A DNA stretch of 64,000 nucleotides from Paguma larvata (lineage: Eukaryota; Chordata; Mammalia; Carnivora; Viverridae): the NCBI GenBank assembly GCA_030068075.1, contig CM057827.1, positions 68,834,500 to 68,898,499 on the forward strand, read 5' to 3'. The translations under genes and the position numbers were made by a program. Shown one piece after another: positions 11,641 through 22,590 of this stretch. The notes beneath the pieces were generated by a model that worked only from the letters and a program-made list of their open reading frames with translations, did not search any database and was not told the origin of the DNA. The stretch's first letter is position 1. Every line of letters begins with the position of its first letter.

Positions 11641-13310
11641 TACACATGTATTTAACATTTACACTGTGCTAGGCAATGAGCAGGTATTACAAAGGCAAAA
11701 AGAAAGATTCATTCCTTCAGGATTTCAGGATTTCAGGATTTTTCAATAGCTGGAAAAATGCATAAAACAAAACAACAACCAGCCTAGAGTTTCAGAAGAA
11801 CAATATGTAGAAAGAGCCTAGGATCTTCTCTGAGGAGTCATGGAAACTTGACAGACAAGGTAGAGTTTTCTCGGGGACATGGAAGACAGGAGCTGGCCAA
11901 GAAAAGGACATTTAGGCAGAGGATCCAGTATGTATGAAGGGAGGGAGGAAGGGAAGCGTATGGCTTCATCCAGGAACCACAAGTAGCTTGGTGGAACATA
12001 CAATGTGGGAGGGGGAATGTTGGGCAACGAGGTTGGAAGAGCAGAAAGAACCAAATACCTATTTATCTGATAAGAAGCTGGGAGAATAAGATATAATATT
12101 TCTGAGCAGGGAAAAATGACATGCAAGTTAGGAGGATGCAAATCAGAGCTGTGACAGTGAAGGTGACAGTGAAATACAGAGTCAAGAGGACTCACGGTAG
12201 ATGATGAGTTAGAGTAAAAGATAAGATAGGGCCAGATTTCCAGTGTGAGCAATTGGGTAGATAGCTGTCAGTCTCTGGACAGGGAATATAGAAAGGAGAT
12301 CACGTTTCAGGCTCAAAGAAAATGAAGACTGTTTTCGTTTTGAATATAATTAGTTAGAGGAGAAGATTTGGGGTCCTGATGAAAAAGTCTCATGCTTTTA
12401 GATAAAATGCTAAGAAGAAAGTCAAAGATTTCTAAAAGGGGCTGGGGGAGGCCAGAGGTTAATGCCAGTTTCTATGTGGTAACTAAAACCTTGAATAAGG
12501 TTTCCCCAGAAGACCATAATGATGAAAAACATAAGAGAATAGAAGAAAGAGCCCTCAAGGACTCCAACATTGAAGTGATAGATCTATAGAATGAACGTCT
12601 GACAAACAAGGCTGAGAAGGGGCCACCAGAAGTGTAAGAAAACCACCCTCGCAAGAAAACTGTCATGGAAACCAAACCAAATGAAGGAAGAATATCATGG
12701 GACAGGGAGTGGCCAACTGCGATCAATTCCACAGGGAAGCCAGGTCAGATAAGAACTGAACATCGCCTTTTGGCTACAAGGATGTTGTCTGCAGTCTTTG
12801 CTGGGCAGTTTAGCAGAGTGACGAGGACAGAGGCTGAAGTCTAGCCCTCATTGTCTGAGAAACAAACATAAAGTGAGAGGCAGAGATTTTCATTGTAGGT
12901 TGTTATTTAGAGAAGCTTTCCTATGAAGGGAAGCGGAAATATGGGTTTTTGTACAAGGAAAATGGGAGGTAACTTAATTTCCCTTAAGAGAGAAACTCAA
13001 GAGATATCCATGGAGCTGGCAAGTTTGAAGATCCAAGAGATGGAGACATGGCAGAAGGAGAACAGCCCAAAGGAACTGAGAGAGGATTCCCAAACCCTGG
13101 GGGCAGTAATAGTCCTGAACGGGGGTAAGATGGGAGCAAAAGGAGATGTTTCTAAATAGTGGAGGGGAATCCGAGTGCTTTCGCCAGAGAGCTAAATGCT
13201 GGAAGTGAGTGAGGAGGTGGCCAGGGCAGAGTATGGAGACAGAGGCAAGTCTGGAAGAGTCCCTCAATACAATGGCTGAGGGCAAGAAATGCACCGAGAG
13301 GGACATGCAC
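11640..13310. repeat. Ancient interspersed repeat, probable, family unassigned
   Basis: The 5' part reads TTTACACTGTGCTAGGCAATG. Downstream A/G-rich text such as GAGCTGGCCAAGAAAAGGAC and AAGATAAGATAGGGCCAG follows. This resembles a very common ancient mammalian LINE- or LTR-like repeat that starts with a 'gtgccaggcac' segment. The 1.6-kb length may include unrelated unique DNA. A short tandem TCAGGATTT triplet lies near 11,719-11,741. Confidence 0.35.
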
Positions 13311-14672
13311 AAAAATTGCCCATTAATGTTGAAATATAACTGAGCTTAGAGACATGAGTTTCTGATTCTGGTCTAGTTCTAGGCAGATGTCCATTCTTAA
13401 TCCTAGCCCTAGGAGTTGCTGGGAAATGTGGCGATGGTATTACGAGATGCAGCTACGTTAGACCCACGTGTCAAGGGGACACTGGAGCATGTAAGAAGGA
13501 AAATGTGTATTCTGAAAACTTTCCAAGTTAGTAAGAGGCTCAACTTTAATCACCTTCCCTAAATTCCAGCCCAGCCTCCTATGCTTTGGGCAGAGACAAG
13601 CTACATGTTTCCTCTTCCTACCAGCCGCATGCCCTCTACTACTTTGTGCTCACTTTCAACTTCACTTCCACTTCTCAGGGTCATTAGGATGAGCAACGGC
13701 AATGGGTGACCTTCCTGACTATAGGATGATTGTGTCTGCAGAGGCCACCTGCAGTCTGTCAGAGGCCAGGTATGTCCTCTCCACTTGGGGAAGATTATCC
13801 TGTATACATAAACACCAGCACTCCCTATCTCGATATTGTCAGTTAATAACAATCTGTCTTTCCAAAGACCTCAACGAATTCAGGAGCTGTTGCCTCGTGG
13901 AGTGTTGTCACCACTAAAATTGCTCTTAGAGATAGTGGGGGGAAAAATCAAATTAAGTCATTTCCCTCCTACCCTTTTGCTACCTACTTGGAAATCATTA
14001 GTACAAACGATAGTTGCCCTAGCAATAGCAATGCAATCAAAACAACCACATCCATCTCAGTGAACCATGTCGCTGGCTTGGCTATTCCATTGGCTGCTAA
14101 TTAACAGTGACACACATTAATGGCCCCAGCAGCGGGGTCAGCACAGCATTAGCAGTGCTGTAATGCAGGCAGAAATGATAGATATGAAAGTCTTTTCTCC
14201 AGTTCCACAGAAGAAGGGGGGACATGAAAGTCACTTGACAGCAGATCTCCCACAGAAGCTGCTCTAAAGCAGCAGGACTTCCTAAATCTGAGAGAAGAAG
14301 AAAATACTGAATGAAAACAAGTCCCTGCTTCTGGGTTGCTGAATAATTTTATGTTTAATTCAAAAGAATGTGAACTTAGTCTTGGACAAAGGAAAGGAGA
14401 CCACCACCGTGTAGAGTCTGGAGGAGGGATGGCCGGCTCATGGTGGGGCTAAGCTTTTATTCTCAAACCTTTCCTCCAGCCCTTAGGTTGGTTTTTACTG
14501 AAAAATACCATTCAAAGTAAAATTTTAAAAACCCACCGCCAGCTTTCCACCACATCACAACTACAGCCTGAGCTGTGTGATGGTAGAATCAGCAGCTGTC
14601 CAGAAAGGGGCTTTGAGGCCTTTCTTAAAAGAAATCTCCCTTAGCATTCTAGAGAGACCCAAATGGATTCTT
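13311..14672. other. Unique sequence with a possible regulatory core
   Basis: No gene is recognised. The portion near 13,970-14,220 is repeat-free and motif-rich and is listed separately. The rest holds nothing I can name. Confidence 0.4.
13970..14220. promoter_or_regulatory. Possible conserved noncoding element (enhancer-like)
   Basis: It contains CTAATTAACAGTGACACAC, a homeodomain-type TAATTA, and a GCATTA/TAATGC inverted pair around CAGTGCTG at about 14,148-14,166. It also has CTATTCCATTGGCTGC with an inverted CCAAT box. No repeat or frame explains it. The call is based on texture and motif density alone. Confidence 0.35.
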
Positions 14673-14683
14673 CAGGAGCCCCT

Positions 14684-14899
14684 CTAAATTTTTTTTAATT
14701 TTTATTTCTTTTTGAGGGAGAGAGAGCGTAAATTGGGGAGGGGCAAAGAGAGAGAGGGAGACACAGAACCTGAAGCAAACTGCAGGCTCCAGTTTGGCTG
14801 TCAGCACAGAGCCCTACATGGGGCCCGAACGCATGAATCACAAGATCATGACCTGAGTCAGAGTCCAACACTTAGCCAACTGAGCCTCCCCAGCACCCC
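14684..14899 (-). mobile_element. CanSINE, antisense, with target-site duplication
   Basis: The T-rich end leads into GAGGGAGAGAGAG, a CAGGCTCCAG body and GGGGCCCGAACGC, ending near TGAGCCTCCCCAGCACCCC. The duplication CAGGAGCCCCT flanks it exactly on both sides (14,673-14,683 and 14,900-14,910). The head is more diverged than in the young copies. Confidence 0.93.
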
Positions 14900-14910
14900 C
14901 AGGAGCCCCT

Positions 14911-17900
14911 ATAAAGGAACGATTGCATTACTCCACCAAGGTTACCCAATGCTCTAGTGCCCTCCGGCTTTGTAGGGTTATGAGAAGGCAGCAGGTGCTC
15001 ATTAAATACTTGTCTACTAAATGAATAAGTCTACCCCTGATTTTTATCCACGTTGTCCTGCTAGTCTATCCGATTACAGTTTGCCCCTATCCTTGAGCAA
15101 TGTCCAGAGCGGCACAGAGACAAATCTGTGAAGGGGCTGACGGTCAGAGGACATGGAGTTCAGGGAACAGCTGGGGAGGGAGGACGGGAGGGTTCAGGGT
15201 AAGGAAGTACAGCTTGAGGGCCTCAGGCACCTGTCAGGAGGAAAAAGTGAAATGATAAAGGGGTGTTGGCAAAGACAAAGGTGTCTGCCTGGAAACCTCA
15301 GAAGGCAACCTGGGGGCCTCCCTCTTCCGGGGAGGAATGTGAATCCAGCCCATACTCTGATGCTCCTCTTTTCTGTTGCCTCTTCCCCTAGTCTCCAAGG
15401 GAAGCAGACTGTGTTTGTTTGTTGTGCACAGCACTGCAATACACAAACAGATTGACATAAATTTATGCCAGCCTTTCTTGTTTAAAAACATGAATTATTC
15501 AAGAAATATTACAATATTAATTAGAAATCATTAAAATACGAGTGTTGGGGGAGGGAGGAAGGAGATGGTGCATTAGCAAAATCGCATTTAGCCCAAACAT
15601 AAAGTGTGCCAAAGCCGCTTAATCATTGTTTTGATAGTCAAAATACCATAACACCAGTTTCACAGAACGGGGGGGAAAGGAAAGCTCTTGGAAGCTTCTG
15701 CTTCCCATTATTATTGGTGAGATTAATTATTTATGGAGCTCCGGCAGTGTACTGGGTGCTCCAGAAGACACAAATAAGAAGAGGTTTCTGCCTGAAGGGC
15801 AGAGGAGAGAAATCAGAGCGGCACCACGTTCTGACGCGCACACCCAGCCAGTGATTAATGATCAAGAGGACGAGGGGCTTTGCTTTGACTTTGCAGTTTG
15901 CTCAGTGCTTTGAGTTTTCAGCTTTCAGAGGATTCACAAAGTGAATATTGTTACTAAAGAATTCCATGGAAGAGAAAAGCTTTCCGTATAAGTGAGAGAA
16001 ATATCTAAACCTTGAAGGTCAATGTCACATCTACAAACCATGGAGGGCATCAAGAATGAACCAGGATACCGAAAGGCGTTCACTGTGTTGAGGAAAGTAG
16101 ATCTGGAGGATTCACTGGTGATGGTGATTATTTCATACTTATGACGGGTCCACAAACTACAATTGTTACACAATATGCACACGTGATGGAAATTCTGCAA
16201 ATCATGAAGGTCACGACACTGGTGAACGTGTATTATCATGTATACAAATACGACACTGGTGCTGACATACGGTGATCTGTGATCATTTAAAAAAGGGACC
16301 TCGGTGTGATTGATACAACAGTTCATGTGAAAGACAAGATCAGGAAACGCAATGAGTCAGTTTATCTCAGTTTCAAGAGAGGCCATTTCAACAGCGAATT
16401 AACTATTTCATGGGGGCAGGGTATCATTCCAAAGCTGTTAGGTGAAACACAAATAGGATCCTTGTGACCTTAATTGATTACAATAGCTTCCACGTCTCAT
16501 CAGAAGAGGTTGAATCAATGAGCAAGTGATTATCGCACCCAGCAGGATGTGGGCAGTAGAGAGTGAAAGCAGGCTTGCAGAGAGCTGGTAGTGGAAACTA
16601 GTTCAACCTTTTGCCCCATTTGGTTTAGTTCATGCCCAGCAATGGACTGTGCTCCTACCCAAGCACCATCAACACTGACTTTAAGGTGTGGAGATGGGCA
16701 TGGCAGTAGGAGCCATGGAATCTTGCAGGCATACCTAAATTGACGAGACCTTAGAAACCACCAAGGACGTTCAGGCTATGCTGTTTCTCCCTCATTTAGA
16801 ATAAGAGCCTGTTCTACTGCACGATAAAGAGCACCTAGTCTACGGCTCCTGGACTGTGGGGACTTTGTCCTATACCATCTCCATCCCCATCGCAGGTCAA
16901 TCTCCACATGTTCAGAAGAAGAGCTAGAAGGTAGGGTTTGAAGCCCTGATGGCTGGAGTACAGAGTCAGGACATCCCATGGGTCTGAATAAAAACATGTA
17001 GCAGCGAAAGAAGGCGTGAATCCAGAAACAAGGAAAGACAAACCCGGAAAAGCCCATCTCAAATACAAGTTGGGAATCTAGACCCACAGCAGGTCAACGT
17101 CTTGGGAACAGCAATAATCACAAAGGAAGAGATGAGTGAATTCTCCAGGGCCGGCTCCGACTGGCTTTTTATTTCTTTTGGCAAATCTCGTGGGTGTATC
17201 CTCTCACAGAGGGTCCTTGGTTGCTGAGGGAGCCTTCTGACAGACTGCATAGGCCCTGGTACGCTCAATAAATATTTGTGGGACGAATGACTCAATGATT
17301 TTAATTTCGGTTCAGTTCCATCTAGGCACCAGCAGATATTCAGGGAATCTAAATTAATGTACTTCCCACTCGACATATATAAATTGACCGATATTACAAG
17401 CAGGATGTGGAGACGGGTTGGAACAAATGTGACTATTTATAAAAACCAAAGCTAAGTGAGGCATTCATAGAACCTTAGAAGTTGGGTAGTTTTCCAGACT
17501 CATTAAGCAGCCTCCAAACAACAATTGGCTTGTAGCATTTGCGTTGGTTCCCCGCATATTGTCGGGTATTGCCGTATGTCCCTTCCAGTACTGACACTTT
17601 TATTTTTCTTGCACATCTGAACCCTCTTTCTCTCCACTCGGCTAAGACCAGGAAATCTGCCTTCGATCACTGTGAGTTCAGGTATAAATATGTATTAACC
17701 AACTCTCTTTTTGTCTTTCTCAAAATGCACACACACACACGCCTCGTATTCACAAAAAAGGGGAAGTAAGTATATTAACTTTTTCATTAGATCTACTTCT
17801 TTTTTTTTTTTTTTTAGGAATGTTGCTCTTAACTTCTGGGTGTGGGAATAGGAGTTATTTTTAAGGCTGCAATAATAGCTGTAACAATAGGCCAGAAAAA

Positions 17901-18850
17901 CAACCAGCAGAATAAAATAAAGGTAAGGCTCCATTTGGAAGCAAATACAAGTATAATGGGATACTTGACCCCACAAACATGACCCCAATAGCTGATCAAA
18001 AGCTTTGCGCTTTCCAAATAATCAGGATGCAATTTAATATAGTAGTAACTGCCCGGGTTACAAGATCAACTGTCACAGTCTGAATTTCTTTGAGTTCATG
18101 TTTACAAGCTCTGAATATCTCGGCAGAATAAAAAGCTCAAAAACAGCACACCTCCGCATGAAGAAAAGAATGTACCAAATGCTGCTTGATTCATGTATTG
18201 ACCTATTGGGCATCCAGGTTGAATTCAAGTTCACCCTTCTAAGGCTTTGTTTCAGCTACAAAAGCAAAGTACGGAGAAGAAGCAGTAACAATAGTGACAA
18301 AACTTGACTCAAATAGCCATGCTCCAGTTAACATTAAGGACTAAAAGTCTCATCCCTACCTGTATCCTCTGGGATGGAATGCAGGCCAAGAAGAAGTGTG
18401 GCACCTCTCAAAAGGGAAATTTTAAGATGAGTGGAAATATGTTTGTATGCCATGTACACACACACTCAGCACCATGCTTTTCATAAATATAAAATACTCT
18501 TAAAAGTTAGGTTTTACTTGAAACTATCCAGGCATTCTCCAGACTAATTCATTAGAAACCTCTAGGATCCAATAGGATCTTCGGGGTAAGGAACCATATC
18601 CTCAGGTACCATGACCATTGGTTGAACTAGAGTCAGCCTACCTGAACTTGAGAATCCTCAGTGCCACCACCACATCACACCACACCTCTGAGAATATGGA
18701 TGGTGCTCTTGGGCCCTGCGAGTTCCAGAGCAAAAATCCAGAGGGTAAGTTACTGTCTACTGGCCAGCAAGGCCACTCTGGGCTGTGTACTTTTTCCTAT
18801 TTTATTACAAACACAACAAAACACTCTTCAAAAGGGTGATTAAGCAGTTT
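14911..18850. other. Mostly unique sequence
   Basis: No gene is recognised. A small MIR/L2-like tail (CTCAATAAATATTTGTGGG) lies near 17,260-17,290, and T-runs occur near 17,800. A hydrophobic minus-strand frame at 17,829-18,032 has no family resemblance. Sub-blocks with conserved-element texture are listed separately. Confidence 0.4.
15460..15920. promoter_or_regulatory. Possible conserved noncoding element
   Basis: The repeat-free stretch carries AATATTAATTAGAAATCATT and GCTTAATCATTGTTTTGAT, words that fit homeodomain and SOX sites, and later GAGATTAATTATTTATGG. These resemble developmental enhancers. Conservation is not known from this window. Confidence 0.3.
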
Positions 18851-18857
18851 GGTAGTA

Positions 18858-19362
18858 GAGGCCTCGCATCAGACCCAGAGATGCAGATCTTCGTGAAGAC
18901 CCTGACGGGCAAGACGCAAGACCGTCACCCTTGAGGTTGAGCCTATGATACACACTGAGAATGTCAAAGCCAAAATCCAAGACAAGGAGGGCATCCTGCC
19001 GGACCAGCAGCATCTGATTTTTAGTGGGGAAACAGCTAGATGATAACTGCACTCTATCAGACTACAATATCCAGAAAGAGTCCACCCTGCACCTGGTGGT
19101 CCACCTGAAGGGTGGCATCACCAAGCCTTCCCTCTGCCAGCTGGTCCAGAAATACGACTGTGACGAGATGATCTGTCACAAGTGTTAGGCTCTCCTGCAC
19201 CCCCACCTTGTCAAGTGCCACAAGAAGTAGAGCCACACCAACAACCTGCAACCCAAGAAGAAGGTTACATAAAGCTTCTCCACCAGCTCTTTCTTTGTCT
19301 ACAGGGTGACATCTGGCCTGAGCCCCAAGATCCTTGGGCCACAATAAAGTTTCCCTTTCATT
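18858..19362 (+). pseudogene. UBA52P: Processed pseudogene of ubiquitin-eL40 fusion (UBA52-like)
   Basis: The segment is an intronless, decayed copy of the mRNA for ubiquitin fused to ribosomal protein eL40. The frame would start at ATG 18,881 with [12 protein letters not shown] tandem 7-bp duplication (GCAAGAC twice, near 18,911-18,925) shifts the frame. Ubiquitin words such as [13 protein letters not shown] remain further on. The eL40 part is recognisable as [20 protein letters not shown], then HTNNLQPKKKV, and replaces the RPS27A-type tail, which identifies the parent. In-frame stops occur after the HKC motif and before SHTNN. Remnants of the 3' untranslated region follow, with AATAAA at 19,343-19,348. 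No target-site duplication is clear. The plain reading is an L1-mediated dead copy, not a functional gene. Confidence 0.9.
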
Positions 19363-19609
19363 GCAAACACACCAGCCAACCAACCAACCAACCTCAGGAA
19401 ATTCACATCTTGCCTGTCGCAACAGCTCTCACATGTAGTACACAGTTTCAGTCAATCCTGGCCTCAATGAAAACTCAGTATCCCAGACATGTCTAGAGAA
19501 TGACACTGTAAGGACTTTCCATCATTCTTCTCTAGACATTCTTCTACTCTCCCACAACATCCTTAATACATAGATTTCTAAATGTTAAGAGTCTGGATCA
19601 CACTAATTA
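19363..19609. other. Unique sequence after the pseudogene
   Basis: A short (CCAA)n stretch at about 19,373-19,392 follows the pseudogene end. The remainder is unremarkable. Confidence 0.5.
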
Positions 19610-19624
19610 GAAAGAGTGTATGCT

Positions 19625-19840
19625 GGGGCACCTGGATGGCTCAGTCAGTTAAGCATCCGACTTCAGCTCAAGTCATGATCTCATGGTTTGTGAGTTCAAG
19701 CCCCACATTGGGCTCTGTGCCTAACAGCTCAGAGCCTGGAACCTGCTTCAGATTCTGTGTCTCCTTCTCTGTCTGCCTGTCCCCTACTCATACTCTGTCT
19801 CTCTCTCAAAAATAAACAAACATGAAAAAAATTTTTTTAA
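19625..19840 (+). mobile_element. CanSINE with target-site duplication
   Basis: It has the head GGGGCACCTGGATGGCTCAG, body GAGTTCAAGCCCCACA, and tail AAAATAAACAAACATG followed by A/T-rich sequence. The flanks AGAAAGAGTGTATGC and AGAAATAGTGTATGC form a 15-bp duplication with one difference. Confidence 0.95.
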
Positions 19841-19855
19841 AGAAATAGTGTATGC

Positions 19856-21325
19856 CATAACATAAACTAACAGAGTCAAAAGTCAACAGGATGCCTGTAT
19901 TTGAATGTGTCAAAACTGTAGCAAGAGATGATTATTTCCATTCTGTCATCCTGTAAAAAAATGCTCCATAGTGACCACCCACAGAAGTCTTTAGATGTCT
20001 CGTCATCCTAAATTCTTCCTTTTGAAAGCCTAGCATGATGGCAACTTCTTCAACCTTCTGGATAGGGACTAGGATACTTTGTATACTGCACTGGTTATCA
20101 CAACATAAGGTAGCATTTACTGCAGCACGAAGAAAATAACCAGGGGTCTCAAAATGAAACCCTCATTCCAGGGCTTTTTAATACTTATTTTTTTAAAGCA
20201 TCGGGGAATCTGCATCTTGCCCATGGCCAAGGTTCACAGAGAATATCATGACACTAATATCAGTGCCAGGTGTGGTTGTCGTCTGCGGGCCAAGAAGCCA
20301 AGGCACATAGAGTCCTAACCTCTCCATACTGAGAGGCTACACCTCCCTAAAATTACAGCCAAGAAACCAGAGCAGAGGAGACAAGTAAATATCCCCTTTC
20401 CCCGTGGCACCTCCTGCCTAATGGGAATCGTAGCTAATGATCTGGATCGAAAGCGAAGTCTTGTTTTATGGAATGCTCACTCTTTGTTAAGCAAAGCTGT
20501 TTGGGCGAAGGACCATTCTATTGATTTAAAAATTGATTTCTTTTTTTCCCCCTTCATATAACTAAAACATGGCTCACAAATCACAGCTCTTTTATTCTTC
20601 TGGCTACAACCGAGGCTGAATCTCTCCCAACTTACTCACCGAGGGATGTCTGATGGAGGAAGTAGGAACATTTGGACAGAGATTGTTCAAGATTCTATTA
20701 AAGGTTTCAAGTGGCTTCCTTTGAACATTTGGTAATTTATATTTCGAGTCCCTTGGTGTAATTATTGTAATTATCATTAATCATCAACTTCCAGACCCAA
20801 TCGAAATACAGAACATTGGAAAGGTCAAAGCAATGGAGAATTCTACTATTCTTCACAGAAGATATGAGGCATTAACATTCTGATGCTCCACTTGTGTGAC
20901 AAAGATTGTAATGAAAACAGAAAATAGCACAAGATTAATGTGTTCTCATGATAAGAATCATCATAAGGAAAAGAGAAAGCGGAGCAAACTTAACCCACTC
21001 CTGTCACAGAGGCACGGTGATGAGATGGGTGGAGGCTAAGGGGCAGGCTGTGGCAGCGTGGCCTGACCCTGCCGGAGAAGATCACACCTTCTTTCTTTTG
21101 TGGGGTAGCAAAAGGTAAGACACCAACTCAGGAGCACAGAAGGTCACAGCTGGAACAATTCAGTGGACTCCTGGTTGTCTCTCTGGCTCCTTCCCCTAGA
21201 TATCTGGCTCTAGACCTGATCGCTCACTTGACCTTCAAAGCTGTATATCAACTACCTGCTAAATGACCACTTGCACGTTCAAACCAGGACTCGACATCTC
21301 TCCCCTGAACTGAATCTATCTCCAG
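19856..21325. other. Unique sequence, no gene seen
   Basis: No recognisable gene or repeat is present. A short frame near 20,220-20,320 is rich in basic residues but is not recognisable as a known protein. Confidence 0.4.
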
Positions 21326-21327
21326 TG

Positions 21328-21565
21328 GAAAAAATAGGATAGTGCTTAAATGTCAGATTCTGGAGGTGTCCGCGCCCATACTCGAATCCCGGTTTGGGCA
21401 CGTAGTACGTGATCCCAGGGAGGATGCTGGCCTTTTCCATGCCTCCATTTTCCTATTTGTGACATGTGCTTAATAGGATCGGCGCCACAGTGTTATTTGA
21501 AAGATAAAGTGAGGCAATATCCTCAAACTACTTAGCACATAGAAAGTGCTCAATAAATGTCACCT
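21328..21565 (+). mobile_element. MIR SINE
   Basis: A tRNA-like start (AGATTCTGGAGGTGTC, ACTCGAATCCCGGTTTGG with an intact B-box-like word) leads to the core CTCCATTTTCCTATTTGTGA. The element ends CTTAGCACATAGAAAGTGCTCAATAAATG. This is one of the most complete MIR copies in the window. Confidence 0.85.
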
Positions 21566-21639
21566 ATTTTCATAGTATAGTCCATTTATTATTATGAAGT
21601 CCATCTAGTTACTTAAGCAGAAAAAGATGTCTGGGAATT

Positions 21640-22590
21640 ATACCGTATTTCTCCATCTCTGTCAAAATAGGACCAAATTCTGTCAACTGTCCTTCCTTAA
21701 TGTCCCTCGAATCTTTTCTTTTGGTTTTCATTGCTTCTGCCTTGACTCAGACTCTTAACGACTCTTCCCGGCATGAATTTCATTATCATACTTCCTGCCT
21801 CTATACTTGCCCCATTCTAAACCATCAGCCATGTGGGAGCCAAAACTTTCTTCAAAAGCACATATCGTAATGCCCTTCTCCTGCTGAAATTTATCAGTGG
21901 CTTTCCAGCCCTGTAGCCATAGCTCTGATTCCGTAGGAAGGCACACGAGGCCCCCATCTTCTGGCCCAGACTCTCTCCTTCCCCCCCTCCCTTCCCTTGG
22001 CCAAGTCCACATTCCCCAAGCCCAGCGTAGGCCTCTCAGGCTTTCTCACCTCTTTTGTCAGTTGCTGTTCCCTGCATCTGAAATCTGCATCCTCCTACAT
22101 CTGGTCAGCCACTTCTTTTTTTTTTTCTTAAGTTTGTTTATTTATTTTGAGAGAGAGTGAGAGAAAGCACAAGCAGGGGAGGGGGAGAGAGAGAGAGAAT
22201 CCCAAGCAGGCTCTGTACTGGCAGCACAGAGCGTGATGCAGCGCTCAAACTCGTGAACTGTAAGATCATGACCTGAGCCAAAATCTAAAGTTGGATGCTT
22301 AACCGACTGAGCCCTCCAGACACTGGCTGGTCACTTCTAATCCTTGAATGACTCAACCCAGGCATCACTTCTCAGAAGCTTTCCCTGAGCCTCTTCTTCC
22401 TCACGTAGTGTTAAATGTGCTCACAGCGCTTAAAATACTCTTCTGCCTATATTGACGTTGGATTTTATTTAATGTAGGCTCCCAACTCCCACTGGGCCCT
22501 GAGCTCCTAGAAAGCAGACACTGTCCCTCTCTGGGAAGCCGCTTCTTAGCCTTGCATCCAGCCCGTAGGAGATGCACAATAAATTTTCTT
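21640..22590 (+). mobile_element. L2 LINE 3' end, split by an antisense SINE
   Basis: The text follows the L2 3' end in order. First come the AAATTTATCAGTGGCTTTCC and CTTCTGGCCCAGACTCTC parts, then CAGTTGCTGTTCCCTGCATC. A SINE intervenes at about 22,117-22,320. The element resumes with GACTCAACCCAGGCATCACTTC and AAGCTTTCCCTGAGCCTC, then GAGCTCCTAGAAAGCAGAC, and closes with GATGCACAATAAATTTTCTTGAATAA. No open frame remains, as is usual for a repeat of this age. Confidence 0.85.
22117..22320 (-). mobile_element. CanSINE, antisense, nested in L2
   Basis: A poly-T start and TTTGTTTATTTATTTTGAGAG precede the reverse body with GCGCTCAAACTCG and the decayed end ACCGACTGAGCCCTCCAG. An imperfect duplication of CTGGTC...CACTTCT on both sides marks insertion into the older L2. 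Confidence 0.92.

Noticed and set aside
17829..18032. Hydrophobic minus-strand frame resembling a membrane protein
   Set aside because: No usable splice sites at its edges, and the hydrophobicity comes from a T-rich minus strand. Not recognisable as a family.
20220..20320. Possible second ribosomal-protein pseudogene fragment rich in basic residues
   Set aside because: The frame is too short and matches no ribosomal protein I can recognise.
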